Positions 26,097 to 35,431 are shown, counted from the first letter of the stretch. The stretch is 64,000 nt of DNA from Sulfurovum sp. (GCA_026990595.1 JALXCZ010000004.1:1-64000), one strand, 5' to 3'. Numbers and translations are program-made. The notes: generated by a model not told the origin, from the sequence alone.

Positions 26097-26594
26097 TTAT
26101 TTAAAATTTCCAAACACCAACGGTGCCTTCAAATCAAGCGTCTTTACCTCAGCCATCACGGCCTGCAGATCATCTATCTTCTTACCTGACACGCGTACTT
26201 CATCCCCCTGAATAGACGGAGTTACTTTGCGTTTCATCGCTTTGATGGCTTTGACTATCTGCTTGGCTTCATCTTTATCTATCGTATCTACAATACGGTA
26301 AATCACTTTCGTGTTCCCGCCACTTATACCCTCAGTTTTCACCTCTTCGAGTGATTTTCCTGCAATGTTACGCTTAATGAGTTTAGAGATGAGTATATCT
26401 TTAAGCGCATCTATCTTCGAGTCTGTAGAAGAACTCAAAGAGAGTGTTTTTGCTTGCTCATTCAAATTTATCTCAGCCTTCACACCTTTAAAGTCAAAGC
26501 GCGTCGCTACCTCTTTCTCTGCCATAACGATAGCATTCTTCATCTCCATCATATCCAGCTTCGCCGTGATGTCAAAATAGTGGTCTTTTGCCAT
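26097..26594 (-). CDS. YajQ-family nucleotide-binding protein
   Basis: 165 aa, full-length YajQ: duplicated ferredoxin-like fold with YFDITAKLDMMEMKNAI at the start and a C-terminal VMAEVKTLDLKAPLVFGNFK. Family members bind c-di-GMP or nucleic acid. Cytoplasmic; 9 nt after hom and likely in its operon. Confidence 0.92.
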   Translation of the reverse strand: MAKDHYFDITAKLDMMEMKNAIVMAEKEVATRFDFKGVKAEINLNEQAKTLSLSSSTDSKIDALKDILISKLIKRNIAGKSLEEVKTEGISGGNTKVIYRIVDTIDKDEAKQIVKAIKAMKRKVTPSIQGDEVRVSGKKIDDLQAVMAEVKTLDLKAPLVFGNFK

Positions 26595-26603
26595 AGTAAC
26601 TCC

Positions 26604-27866
26604 TTATTTCTCAATCCTCATCATAGCAATATTACCATGTACCACATCAAGTTTACCCAATGCAGTCATTGCCTCTTGCATTTCACTCTCTTTACATCTG
26701 TGTGTTGTAAAAAGAAGTTTAGCGATATCTTCACTCTTGGTTGGTTTTTGCAACATAGACTCTATAGAAATACCAAATTCACCCAATGCAGAAGTAATTG
26801 TTGCCAATACACCACTCTGATCATCTACTTCCAGTCTAAGGTAATACTGAGTCACTATCTCATCTTTACTAAGCAGTGTAAGTCCGCTCTCCAAACCTTT
26901 TTTATATCCAAGCATAGGACCGTGGTTTCCACGTACAATATCTACTATATCAGCGATCACTGCAGAAGCAGTAGCATCACCTCCGGCACCGGGTCCATAA
27001 TACATCGTCTCTCCGACTCTGTCACCTACTACGGTTACAGCATTCATCACACCATCTACTTTGGCAATCATAGACTCTTGCGGTATCATCGTTGCATGTA
27101 CACGCAGCTCTACACCCTGTCCCACTTTTTTAGCAATCCCAAGCAATTTTATCTCATAGCCGAACTCTTTGGCAAAAGCTACATCTGTTTGTGTAATATT
27201 TTCGATACCTTCTATAAGAATATCTTCCGGTTTTGCATCTATTCCATAAGCAATACTTGCCAAAATAAGCAGTTTGTGCGACGCATCAAAGCCCCCAACA
27301 TCAAAAGTTGGATCTGCCTCAGCATACCCAAGCTCTTGTGCCTCTTTTAAAATAGCATCATACTGTGCGCCTTGACCGATCATTTTGGTAAGCATATAGT
27401 TACATGTACCATTCATGATCCCCTGAATAGATTCAATGTGATTCGCACTCAGTCCCGTACGCAGTGCACCGATGATTGGAATACCGCCTGCAGTACTTGC
27501 TTCATACATAAAGGGGATATCGCCTGCCAGTGCCTGAAGCTCATAGCGGTGATAGGCAAGCAAGGCTTTGTTGGCAGTCACTACGGCTTTGCCGTTCTCA
27601 AGTGCTTTTTTAACCAATGCATATGGCTCTTCCACCCCACCCATAAGCTCAACTACGATGTCAATCTCCGGGTCATCTATGACATCCAGCGGATTGTCAG
27701 AAATTTTAATAGAAACACCTCTGTCTTTAGCAAGATTTTTGACCACGCCGGACTTCACAACGATCTTTTTCCCTGCTCTGGCTTCAATAATATCTGCATT
27801 GGCTTCAAGAATATTGGCTACACTCGCGCCTACAGTACCGACCCCCAGGATCCCTATCTTAACCAT
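26604..27866 (-). CDS. hom: Homoserine dehydrogenase
   Basis: 420 aa: NAD(P)-binding GILGVGTVGASVANIL at residues 4-19, catalytic domain with YEASTAGGIPIIGALRTGL, and a C-terminal ACT domain (from about residue 340, LRLEVDDQSGVLATIT) for threonine feedback. Makes homoserine for Thr and Met. Overlaps the upstream aminotransferase by 8 nt. Confidence 0.96.
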   Translation of the reverse strand: MVKIGILGVGTVGASVANILEANADIIEARAGKKIVVKSGVVKNLAKDRGVSIKISDNPLDVIDDPEIDIVVELMGGVEEPYALVKKALENGKAVVTANKALLAYHRYELQALAGDIPFMYEASTAGGIPIIGALRTGLSANHIESIQGIMNGTCNYMLTKMIGQGAQYDAILKEAQELGYAEADPTFDVGGFDASHKLLILASIAYGIDAKPEDILIEGIENITQTDVAFAKEFGYEIKLLGIAKKVGQGVELRVHATMIPQESMIAKVDGVMNAVTVVGDRVGETMYYGPGAGGDATASAVIADIVDIVRGNHGPMLGYKKGLESGLTLLSKDEIVTQYYLRLEVDDQSGVLATITSALGEFGISIESMLQKPTKSEDIAKLLFTTHRCKESEMQEAMTALGKLDVVHGNIAMMRIEK

Positions 27867-29091
27867 TTTTCTTTTCCTCGTCTACTTTTTTTAGGAATTT
27901 TTTAATGTTCTTGGCTGCCTGACGGATGCGTTTTTCATTTTCAATCAGTGCGATACGTACATATTCATCACCATATTTTCCAAAACCGATACCGGGACTC
28001 ACCGCCACACCTGCTTCCTGAAGCAGACGTTTCGCAAACTCCATACTTCCCATCTCGCGACAACTCTCAGGGATCTTCCCCCAGATGAACATGGAGGCAT
28101 TGGGTTTACCCATTTTCCAACCGGCATTTCCAAAAGATTCCAACATTACATCACGTCTCTTCTGATACCGTGGAATAATCTGCTCATCGGGTACATATCC
28201 ATGTTCATCCAGTGCTACAGTAGCAGCCACCTGGATCGGTGTGAACATACCGTAATCCAACCATGATTTGATCGCCTGTAATGCACCGATGAGCTTTTTA
28301 TTTCCTACAACAAATCCAACCCGCCAACCTGCCATATTATATGATTTCGAAAGGGTATAAGATTCAACTGCCACCTCTTTGGCCCCTTCAACACTCATGA
28401 TAGAGGGGGTTTTATATCCATCAAATGTAATATCTGCATAGGCAATGTCAGAAATAACATAAAAACGTTTCTCTTTTGCCAATGCCACAAGCCTCTCATA
28501 GAACTGAGGTGTAACTGTTGCCGTACTTGGGTTATGCGGGAAGTTCACTACCAAAAATTTTGCCTGAGGAACAGAGTTATCCAGTGCTTCTTCAAGATCA
28601 GACAAAAATCTTTCTTCATCTACCTCGAAAGTCTCTTCATTAAAAACAAGTTTCATCTTTTCTACATTGGCACCCGCCAAGATGAATGCCTGAGAGTGAA
28701 TAGGATAGGTAGGATCGGGGACAATGGCAACATCACCCGGATTGGAAATAGCCTGTACCAGATGCACATATCCCTCTTTACTACCCATAGTAGCTACAAT
28801 CTCTGTATCAGGGTCAAGATCGGCATTATATTTACGTTTATACCATTTACTCATAGCAAGACGGAGTTTATATATTCCTTTGCTTGCACTGTAGCCGTGT
28901 GTTTTTGGCTTCATTGCCGTTTCACAAAGTTTATCGACGATCGGCTGTGGTGTTGCGGCATCAGGGTTGCCCATAGAAAAATCTATGATATCCTCCCCTT
29001 TTCTTCTTAATTCCATTTTAAGATCATTGATCTCTGCAAAAAGATATTTAGGTAATCGGTTTATTTTTTCAAATTGAATTTCATCAAACAT
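27859..29091 (-). CDS. PLP aminotransferase, LL-DAP/AlaC type
   Basis: 410 aa fold-type I class I/II aminotransferase. The PLP lysine is in SYTLSKSYNMAGWRVGF; NFPHNPSTA binds the substrate carboxylate. Sequence style fits the AlaC/LL-diaminopimelate aminotransferase group. Overlap with hom suggests service in the aspartate-family pathway; the exact amino donor is not determinable. Confidence 0.88.
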   Translation of the reverse strand: MFDEIQFEKINRLPKYLFAEINDLKMELRRKGEDIIDFSMGNPDAATPQPIVDKLCETAMKPKTHGYSASKGIYKLRLAMSKWYKRKYNADLDPDTEIVATMGSKEGYVHLVQAISNPGDVAIVPDPTYPIHSQAFILAGANVEKMKLVFNEETFEVDEERFLSDLEEALDNSVPQAKFLVVNFPHNPSTATVTPQFYERLVALAKEKRFYVISDIAYADITFDGYKTPSIMSVEGAKEVAVESYTLSKSYNMAGWRVGFVVGNKKLIGALQAIKSWLDYGMFTPIQVAATVALDEHGYVPDEQIIPRYQKRRDVMLESFGNAGWKMGKPNASMFIWGKIPESCREMGSMEFAKRLLQEAGVAVSPGIGFGKYGDEYVRIALIENEKRIRQAAKNIKKFLKKVDEEKKNG

Positions 29092-29116
29092 TTTTTCTCT
29101 CTTGTACTTTATTTAT

Positions 29117-29653
29117 CTAATATGAACTGTTTGTCTCTCGATCTATACTTACACTTTGTACCTGTATCTCTGTTCCTGGAGCAGCAGTTGTTTCTGTAGG
29201 GGCTATCGCATTTTCAATATGTAACTCTTTTTGATTATTCTTTTCCTTTGGCGTGATCATTTGGCTGATCTTTTCTTCTGAAAAGGGAAGCAGTTGGCTT
29301 AACTGTTTTTTATCAAACTGTGTAAAAAAATACCAGGAAGCATATGCGAGAAGTGCCAGTACTAAAAGCAGTAACCACTTTGACTTTCCTTTTTTCTCTT
29401 CTACTACCGGCAATCCCAAAGTAACACTTTCATCAGCATTATATTGGTCATAATAGGATAATGCTTCTTTTTTTAAGGCAGAGAGATCTGCTTTGTATTC
29501 ACGTTCAAGAATAGAGATAAATCCTAACGTTTTTACCTTTTTCAACTTATCAAAATCACCTGCCAGAAGTGCATCAATATTCGTTTCAGAAATATTTGTT
29601 TTCTTACTGATCGCTTTTGTACTATTCTCTTCAAGTATCTCATTTAACTGCAT
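29117..29653 (-). CDS. Membrane protein with cytoplasmic HTH-like domain, RodZ-like architecture
   Basis: 178 aa: a small helical N-terminal domain (ISKKTNISETNIDALLAGD, like a Cro/RodZ HTH), one membrane helix (about residues 94-111) and a polar extracytoplasmic tail rich in Gln/Thr. This layout resembles RodZ, which links MreB to the cell wall, but identity is only architectural. Its 5' end overlaps rlmB by 14 nt. Confidence 0.6.
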   Translation of the reverse strand: MQLNEILEENSTKAISKKTNISETNIDALLAGDFDKLKKVKTLGFISILEREYKADLSALKKEALSYYDQYNADESVTLGLPVVEEKKGKSKWLLLLVLALLAYASWYFFTQFDKKQLSQLLPFSEEKISQMITPKEKNNQKELHIENAIAPTETTAAPGTEIQVQSVSIDRETNSSY

Positions 29654-30326
29654 AACCCATCCTATGTATTAAAATTGCTGCTGCTGCACTGACATTGAGT
29701 GAGTCAAATGCATGCTTCATCTCTATGGAGACTTTATGATCTATTTTTGATCTTGCTTTTTTAGAAAGTCCCTTGTCTTCGCTCCCCAGTACAAGTACAC
29801 GTTTATGCATAAAAAACATCTCTTGCACTGCTTCACCTTCCATTGCTGCACCATAAAAAGAGAAACCTACCTGCTGCAACTCATTGAACACATCCAAAAT
29901 ATTATGTGCTACAAGAAAAGGCATATCCAGTAGTGCTCCTGAACTGGTACGGGTAACAGCTGAGAAGTTCAACTGTTTAACCCCACTGGCAATCACAGCA
30001 TCAGCACCAAGTGCATAAGCACTTCTCACGATCGCTCCTATATTCCCTACATCAGTTAAACCATCAAGCAGCACAATAAAATTATCTTTTTTGATCGAAG
30101 AGAGACTGCTTTGTTCAAAATCGGAAACTTCAAGTAAAATCCCCTGATGGTTCCCACCTTTACTCATGGACTGTGCCCATTTCTCTTCCAAAAACTTGAT
30201 CTTGTCATGATGCTCATGAAAAAGCTTTTGAGGGAGTATCCCTTTTTTGGCTACATAGACAGTTGTAATGATTTCCGGGTGTTGCTCTAAAGCGTAGAGA
30301 CAGACCTGCTTTCCATAAATTATCAT
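29640..30326 (-). CDS. rlmB: SpoU-type rRNA 2'-O-ribose methyltransferase
   Basis: 228 aa. SPOUT knot motifs are clear: VLLDGLTDVGNIGAIVRSA, LVLGSEDKGLS and LNVSAAAAILIHRM. Matches the RlmB/TrmH group methylating a guanosine ribose in 23S rRNA. Start at 30326 overlaps nothing upstream; rsmI ends 73 nt away. Confidence 0.92.
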   Translation of the reverse strand: MIIYGKQVCLYALEQHPEIITTVYVAKKGILPQKLFHEHHDKIKFLEEKWAQSMSKGGNHQGILLEVSDFEQSSLSSIKKDNFIVLLDGLTDVGNIGAIVRSAYALGADAVIASGVKQLNFSAVTRTSSGALLDMPFLVAHNILDVFNELQQVGFSFYGAAMEGEAVQEMFFMHKRVLVLGSEDKGLSKKARSKIDHKVSIEMKHAFDSLNVSAAAAILIHRMGYAVK

Positions 30327-30399
30327 AGGGTAGATTTTACCCTTTTTTTGCTTTTAGCGGGTTAAGGGAATTTCTAAGAATAGCTGATACCCACAACAT

Positions 30400-31209
30400 C
30401 TAATGTATGAGTTCGTTATACCACTCTTTTACTGACTTATCACTCAGCTGTGCCAAAAGTTTTGCTTTTGGTTTTGGAGGCATATCCAACGATAAAATTT
30501 CTGAAAAATTCAAACTTTTTTCTACTGTTTTTTTTGCCCTTATCACTACAACCCACTCGCCTCTGATCGTCATATCTTTAAGCGTACAATTAAGCTCTTT
30601 TACACTGCCCCTGTAGTAGGTTTGGTACTTTTTACTGAGCTCTTTCGCTAAAAAAAGTTCTCTGTTCTCATCCAAAACTTCTATTTCATTTAAAAGCTTT
30701 TCCAAACGGTGCGGAGACTCATAAAGTATGGTGTTGTATCCATTATGCATCGCTTCACTGAGTGCTGCTGCTCTCTCTTTCCCTTTGTGCGGCAAGAAAG
30801 CATAAAAAAGAAACTTTCCCTCTTCAAATCCTGAAGCGGCATAGGCCGTAGTAACCGCCGAGGCTCCAGGAAGTACATCATATGCTATAGCATTTTCCTG
30901 GGCATAGGCTACAAGTAACTGTCCCGGATCGGAGATAACCGGCATTCCTGCATCACTTACATAGACCACCTCCTTCTCAGACAGAACATTTCCGAACTCT
31001 TTAAGGCGCTCTTCTCCATTATGTTCGTTAAAAGAGATAAAGTCAGCCTCAGGATACGTCATACCAAACCGCTCTTCGAGCAGTCTTAAAAGCCGTTTGG
31101 TTTGACGTGTGTCTTCACATAAAAAGAGAGCTGCTTTTTCAAAAAGCCTTATCGCACGAATAGTAATATCTTGGGGATTTCCAATAGGAGTGGGGATAAA
31201 TGTAATCAT
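30400..31209 (-). CDS. rsmI: 16S rRNA (cytidine1402-2'-O)-methyltransferase
   Basis: 269 aa tetrapyrrole-methylase-type fold: FIPTPIGNPQDITIRA near the N-terminus, EDTRQTKRLL, YVSDAGMPVISDPG and LPGASAVTTAYAASG. Modifies C1402 in the ribosomal P site. It lies downstream of a multi-hairpin element that separates it from rpmE. Confidence 0.95.
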   Translation of the reverse strand: MITFIPTPIGNPQDITIRAIRLFEKAALFLCEDTRQTKRLLRLLEERFGMTYPEADFISFNEHNGEERLKEFGNVLSEKEVVYVSDAGMPVISDPGQLLVAYAQENAIAYDVLPGASAVTTAYAASGFEEGKFLFYAFLPHKGKERAAALSEAMHNGYNTILYESPHRLEKLLNEIEVLDENRELFLAKELSKKYQTYYRGSVKELNCTLKDMTIRGEWVVVIRAKKTVEKSLNFSEILSLDMPPKPKAKLLAQLSDKSVKEWYNELIH

Positions 31210-31243
31210 TTTTTTACTTTATTAAAAAGAAACAACCAGCCAA

Positions 31244-31321
31244 AAGTGACTAGTCACTTGAGCTTCCTGCTGAAGGAAACTTAGCGTTAGCGTAAGTGCA
31301 AGGAGCTTTTGCTCTTTGCAC
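31244..31321. repeat. Multi-hairpin dispersed element, copy 1
   Basis: In plus orientation: a 16-bp perfect palindrome with core GACTAGTC (31244-31259), the spacer GAGC, hairpin TTCC-TGCTGAA-GGAA (31264-31278), the direct repeat AGCGT-T-AGCGTA, and a terminal stem GTGCAAGGAGC/GCTCTTTGCAC (31296-31321). A second copy at 55885 keeps the cores and loops while the stems change in a compensating way. Lies between rpmE and rsmI and may also end rpmE transcription. Confidence 0.78.
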
Positions 31322-31327
31322 GTTCCA

Positions 31328-31528
31328 TTAACTGAGTTTATATTTGCTTTTAAATTTCTCTACTCTACCTGCAGCATCAAGAATTTTCTCAGAACCTGTA
31401 AAGAATGGATGACATTCATTACAAATATCAATACTCATCTCAGGCTTATTTGATCTGACTTCAAACTTGTTTCCACAAGCACAACTTACTTTACATTCCA
31501 TGTAATCCGGGTGTATATCTTTTCTCAT
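31328..31528 (-). CDS. rpmE: Ribosomal protein L31 (zinc-binding form)
   Basis: 66 aa. Zinc ligands C16, C18 (CACG), C36 and C39 (CNEC) mark the C+ type L31; [20 protein letters not shown] is the conserved C-terminal part. Preceded by a structured leader of about 130 nt. Confidence 0.96.
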   Translation of the reverse strand: MRKDIHPDYMECKVSCACGNKFEVRSNKPEMSIDICNECHPFFTGSEKILDAAGRVEKFKSKYKLS

Positions 31529-31672
31529 TTTGAGACCTTTAATAGTTATTTTGTGACAGGCAACTAACCTGTTCTAGCCATTTTGACTCTTCCTCTGTAT
31601 CACAGGGGGTGTTGCAACAGTCTTTGCTGAGACAACAATATTACCGCACTAAGTAAATAGGGCAGAATTATA
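31529..31672 (-). ncRNA. rpmE promoter and candidate structured leader RNA
   Basis: A TATAAT -10 at 31672-31667 (minus strand) predicts a start near 31660, leaving a leader of about 130 nt. It contains three hairpins: TGTTG/CAACA (31610-31614 with 31633-31637), CTGT/ACAG (31595-31605) and ACAGG/CCTGT (31556-31572). L31 leaders that bind the protein are known in other phyla; this one is only inferred from structure and position. Confidence 0.4.
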
Positions 31673-31691
31673 TCGAAATAATTTTAATTTT

Positions 31692-32360
31692 TTATAAAAG
31701 TGTTTTTGAAGCCACCGCACATGCGGCACTCTCACTTTTTAAAACCAGAGGTATATCAAATCCCACAATATCTTCAGCCTTAAAAAGTGCTACTTCTTCT
31801 TCATGAAAACCACCTTCGCACCCTATGACAATCGTATCAAAGATCCTCTGGGAAACAAAATTATTTTCTGAAAAATTAAGCATTTTACTCTCAGGGTATT
31901 GCGTGATGAATGTTTTTAGATCCTCAACCATTTCCAGCTGCATCATCTGACTTCGTCCTGATTGTTGAGAAGAATTTAAAAGTATTTTTTCCAAACGCTT
32001 AAAATCAAGTTTATAACTTTTTTGGGAGCGTTTACAGTAAATAAAAGTAATCTTCTCTACCCCCATTTCATTCAATGAGGGGAGTACTTTCTCTATATTC
32101 TTTGGATCAATCAGACACCATCCAAGATGCAGTTTCTTGGCAGCTTTGATCTCCGTAGCCATACTCTCCTGCAACATCAGTGTTGCAATTTTTTTATCTA
32201 TACTATCAACAAGATAACGATGGATCAGCCCATCTTCCAAATTACGCAGATACAGGGTGTCACCAGCTTTGTGTCTGCGTACTTTAAAGATGTAGCGGTG
32301 TTCATCTCCTGTGAGCCTTAAAGAAGATTCACCTGCTGTTTTTAGGTAAAGATACAACAT
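31692..32360 (-). CDS. rsmE: 16S rRNA (uracil1498-N3)-methyltransferase
   Basis: 222 aa SPOUT enzyme. Contains HLGWCLIDPKNIEKVLPSL, the FIYCKRSQKS segment and the knot region TIVIGCEGGFHEEEV, followed by LVLKSESAACAVAS (usually 'LGxRILRxETA'). Methylates U1498 of 16S rRNA. Separated by 4 nt from the membrane gene upstream. Confidence 0.92.
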   Translation of the reverse strand: MLYLYLKTAGESSLRLTGDEHRYIFKVRRHKAGDTLYLRNLEDGLIHRYLVDSIDKKIATLMLQESMATEIKAAKKLHLGWCLIDPKNIEKVLPSLNEMGVEKITFIYCKRSQKSYKLDFKRLEKILLNSSQQSGRSQMMQLEMVEDLKTFITQYPESKMLNFSENNFVSQRIFDTIVIGCEGGFHEEEVALFKAEDIVGFDIPLVLKSESAACAVASKTLL

Positions 32361-32364
32361 CTTC

Positions 32365-32790
32365 TTACAGTGTCACAATACCTTTGGCTTTGAGTATCAT
32401 CAAAACAACCATGGCTACAACCAAAAAGATCTCAATCAGAGAGATCTTGAAAAAAGCACTTTTTAAAAGTAAATGGGTATTTCTGTTATGTAGATCTGAG
32501 AGTTTGATAAGTTTATACTTTTTGATCTCAATAAACATCAGTGCTGCCCATACTACGACCATAATAATACTTGCAGTATCCCATCCTGTATGTCCTGCAT
32601 AGATTGCTACTATTCCTGCAAAAGCTATCATTGTTGCCAATGCCTGGAAGATCATCGTATAAATAAAACTTGCCTTTTTAAATCCTACTGGATTTTTTGC
32701 TGTCATAAACGGAATAGCTATCCCCGCTACCAAAAAACCCAAAAATACCTTTACCAATATGCTGTGTGCTGTGATCATTTGTTCTATCAT
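32365..32790 (-). CDS. 141-aa membrane protein, unknown
   Basis: Four predicted helices (about residues 10-30, 42-64, 70-88, 112-135), with conserved-looking His and Trp at the membrane edge. No family recognised. It overlaps no neighbour and is divergent from moeA; it probably shares a transcript with rsmE. Confidence 0.7.
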   Translation of the reverse strand: MIEQMITAHSILVKVFLGFLVAGIAIPFMTAKNPVGFKKASFIYTMIFQALATMIAFAGIVAIYAGHTGWDTASIIMVVVWAALMFIEIKKYKLIKLSDLHNRNTHLLLKSAFFKISLIEIFLVVAMVVLMILKAKGIVTL

Positions 32791-32864
32791 AGAAACTCCT
32801 TAAAAGCGGATTATATCCTATTTTGTTATATAATCCTTATAATTTCCAGATTAAAAGGCATATC

Positions 32865-34082
32865 ATGGCTATTTCAATTACTGAAGCGTTAGATATTATT
32901 TATGCGAACTGCTCCCCTGTCTCTACAGAGATCATCCCTATAGAAGAGTCTCTGGGACGTATTATGACAGAGGATTCCATTGCTACTTTTGACCTGCCAC
33001 GCTTTGACAACTCTGCCATGGACGGATATGCTGTTAAGTGTACCGATGCTGATCAAATTGTCATTTCCAATGAAGTAATCTATGCTGGTGATGATCCTAC
33101 TATGACACTTCAGCAGGGCACAGCAATCAGGATAATGACAGGCGCTCCACTTCCAAAAGGTTGTGAAGCCATTATCCCTATTGAAAATGTTACAGTAACA
33201 GAGGATAAGGTTTTCCTTCCCAAAAATATAGAAAAAGATGCCCATATCAGAAGAGCGGGAGAAGATGTTAAATGTGGTACTGCCTATCTTCATAAAGGAG
33301 AAAGGATCACAGCCTACAGTATTGCTCTGCTGGCTAGTCAGGGTATTACACATTTGAAAGTCTACCGTAAGATCAGAGTTGCCGTATTTGGTACAGGAGA
33401 TGAACTGCGTCCCCATTTTGAGAAAATAGAACCACATCAACTCTATAATTCCAATACTCCTATGTTCTTAGCACGCGCCAAAGAATTAGGCTGTGAAACA
33501 CGCTACATTCCAAGCAGTGGAGATACTATTGATGCTTTAGAAGCTTCCGTCACCTCTGCACTGGATGCAGATATCATCATTACTTCGGGTGGTGTAAGTA
33601 TGGGAGACAAAGATTTCACCAAAGAGGCATTCGGAAACTTGGGAATGAAACTCTATTTTGACAAGGTAGATATTAAACCGGGAAAACCTACCGCTTTTGG
33701 GAAAATAGACAATACTGCCATCATTAATCTTCCTGGAAATCCTTTGGCTTCCATGGTCAATTATGAACTCTTTATACGTGCAGTGATCCATAAAATATCA
33801 GGAGCCAATGCCTTTTACCATACTACCGTTGAAACGACTGTGAGAGAAGATTTTAAACTGAAAAAAGGAAAATATACAGTTCGTCTGGGAACATTTGACG
33901 GGAAAACATTTATGCCACTTAAACAACAACTTCCAGGCATGGTCTCACCTATGCAAAAAGCGGATGGATTTATTATTACATTACCGGATGTAGATTTTCT
34001 TCCTAAAGGAATGAAAGTAAAGATGATTCCAATCTGTTGGGAGTTAAATAGTTCTAAAGAAGAGGATCTGTTTACACATTGA
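32865..34082 (+). CDS. moeA: Molybdopterin molybdenumtransferase MoeA
   Basis: 405 aa. Motifs include FDNSAMDGYAVK near residue 45, IMTGAPLPKGCEAIIPIE, VFGTGDELR and TSGGVSMGDKDF. Inserts Mo into adenylated molybdopterin, needed by the formate dehydrogenase in this window. ATG 32865 follows AAAAGG; the upstream in-frame ATG at 32823 lies within the promoter (TATAAT). Confidence 0.95.
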   Translation: MAISITEALDIIYANCSPVSTEIIPIEESLGRIMTEDSIATFDLPRFDNSAMDGYAVKCTDADQIVISNEVIYAGDDPTMTLQQGTAIRIMTGAPLPKGCEAIIPIENVTVTEDKVFLPKNIEKDAHIRRAGEDVKCGTAYLHKGERITAYSIALLASQGITHLKVYRKIRVAVFGTGDELRPHFEKIEPHQLYNSNTPMFLARAKELGCETRYIPSSGDTIDALEASVTSALDADIIITSGGVSMGDKDFTKEAFGNLGMKLYFDKVDIKPGKPTAFGKIDNTAIINLPGNPLASMVNYELFIRAVIHKISGANAFYHTTVETTVREDFKLKKGKYTVRLGTFDGKTFMPLKQQLPGMVSPMQKADGFIITLPDVDFLPKGMKVKMIPICWELNSSKEEDLFTH

Positions 34083-34106
34083 TATAGAGCATATCAATAT
34101 TTACAA

Positions 34107-34124
34107 GGTGGGCAAGTGCCCACC
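34107..34124. terminator. Hairpin between convergent genes
   Basis: GGTGGGC/GCCCACC with a 4-nt loop lies between the moeA end and the cytochrome gene end. No strong T-run on either strand, so termination strength is uncertain. Confidence 0.55.
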
Positions 34125-34138
34125 AAATAAATAATATC

Positions 34139-34816
34139 TTACAATCCTGAAATATATTCAGCCACTGCTTTCACATCTGCATCACTAAGTCCGGAAACCT
34201 GACCTTTCATCAACATCCCCATACCTGCAACATTTCTTGTACCTGCTTTATATTCAGCGATTTTTGTTTCAAGATCCGCTGCTGGTTGACCTGCAATTAC
34301 TTCTGACTTTCCAAGTGCTTTTGTCTTACCGTCTTTACCGTGACATCCTGCACATTTGGCAAATGCTGCTTTTCCTGCTTCATTTGCTGCCGGAGATACT
34401 GCTGCTTTTGCCGCATCTACTGCACCTGCTGCTGCTTTTGTTGAATCAACCGCTGCTGCTGCCTTTTCTTTGGCTGCTTCAGTTGTCGCTGCTGCTCTCT
34501 CTTTGAGTGCTTGTGCCGCATCTGCCGCTTTTTGCGCTGCTGCTTCTTTTACTTCAGTTGCTTTTGCTGCTGCTGTATCTACCGCTTTAGCTGCTTCTTC
34601 TTTCACTGCTTCTGCCGCCTCAGATGCTTTTGCTTTTGTTGCTTCAACCGCATTTGCAGTTGCTTCTTTTGCTGCATCTACCGCACCTGCTGCTGTATCT
34701 TTCACTGTTTCTGTTGCTTTAGCTGTTGCCTCTGCTGCTGCTTTCTTTGCATCTTCACCACATGCAGTAAATAATACTGCTGCTGCTACCAATGCAAGTA
34801 CTGTAATCTTTTTCAT
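34139..34816 (-). CDS. Lipoprotein cytochrome c with long Ala-rich helical linker
   Basis: 225 aa from ATG 34816 (AAGGAT upstream). A lipoprotein signal ends at Cys19 (LFTAC). Residues about 22-145 are an Ala/Lys/Glu-rich repeat of roughly 11-residue units (KAAAEATAKATETVKDTA-like), expected to form a long amphipathic helix or coiled coil, similar to LEA or apolipoprotein repeats. A small class I haem domain follows, with CAGCHG at 155-160 and the axial Met in GMGMLMKG. It looks like a cytochrome tethered on a stalk, able to shuttle electrons across the periplasm. Confidence 0.85.
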   Translation of the reverse strand: MKKITVLALVAAAVLFTACGEDAKKAAAEATAKATETVKDTAAGAVDAAKEATANAVEATKAKASEAAEAVKEEAAKAVDTAAAKATEVKEAAAQKAADAAQALKERAAATTEAAKEKAAAAVDSTKAAAGAVDAAKAAVSPAANEAGKAAFAKCAGCHGKDGKTKALGKSEVIAGQPAADLETKIAEYKAGTRNVAGMGMLMKGQVSGLSDADVKAVAEYISGL

Positions 34817-34849
34817 ATCTATCCTTTGTATTTTGGTAGGCATATTATA

Positions 34850-35431
34850 CTAAACTTTTTTAGGGTTTTTAATTAAAGTCTGTTTCAAAAGTTTTTTCCA
34901 AAGTGTACTGTCACTCCATTCACTCTGCACCTGCGGAGAAAAAATGATCTCCTCCAAATTTATTTTTCCCATCAGTTCACTATGTGCATCTTCTTCAAAT
35001 CCCTGCGCATACCCTGTTTCCGTCTCATGCACAATAATACTGTGAAGTCTTACTTCTCTCTCACCATTTTGCATATTTGTACATGCCAATATACGTTCTA
35101 CCATTAGATAAATCACACGTGAAAACTGCTCTGCTGAAGGGGAAACCGGTAGTTCTACCCATCTGTTAGAGTATTTTTTCATACTTTCTATATACTCTTT
35201 ATCATCACCAGACCATAGTGTAATGGCATGATCAAAGGAGTCTATAAGCTCTTTTATATAAAGTTTAGTCAAGCCAAAATCATAGACCATTTGACCATTA
35301 TCCAAATAGTTAGACTCCAATAAAACTTCAACTTTATAAGAGTGTCCATGGATATTTTCACTACAACGCTGTGTAGAACAGTCTCGCACAATGTGTGCAT
35401 TTTCAAATTTAAAAAGTTTTCGTATTAACAT
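34850..35431 (-). CDS. queD: 6-carboxy-5,6,7,8-tetrahydropterin synthase (QueD)
   Basis: 193 aa, longer than the roughly 120-aa enterobacterial enzyme. Zinc and catalytic residues appear in FENAHIVRDCSTQRCSENIHGHSY-type order (residues about 8-31: His, Cys, HGH), with a DFGLTK and SFDHAITLW later. Makes CPH4 for queuosine; QueE is also in the window (48238). Confidence 0.9.
   Translation of the reverse strand: MLIRKLFKFENAHIVRDCSTQRCSENIHGHSYKVEVLLESNYLDNGQMVYDFGLTKLYIKELIDSFDHAITLWSGDDKEYIESMKKYSNRWVELPVSPSAEQFSRVIYLMVERILACTNMQNGEREVRLHSIIVHETETGYAQGFEEDAHSELMGKINLEEIIFSPQVQSEWSDSTLWKKLLKQTLIKNPKKV

Noticed and set aside
26454-27905. Long plus-strand frames (298 and 177 codons) opposite yajQ and hom
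   Set aside because: Antisense shadows of strongly supported genes; composition is Cys/His/Tyr-rich as expected of reversed coding sequence.
34237-34853. Leu-rich and Ala/Ser-rich frames opposite the cytochrome stalk
   Set aside because: They are the complement of a low-complexity Ala/Lys/Glu repeat.
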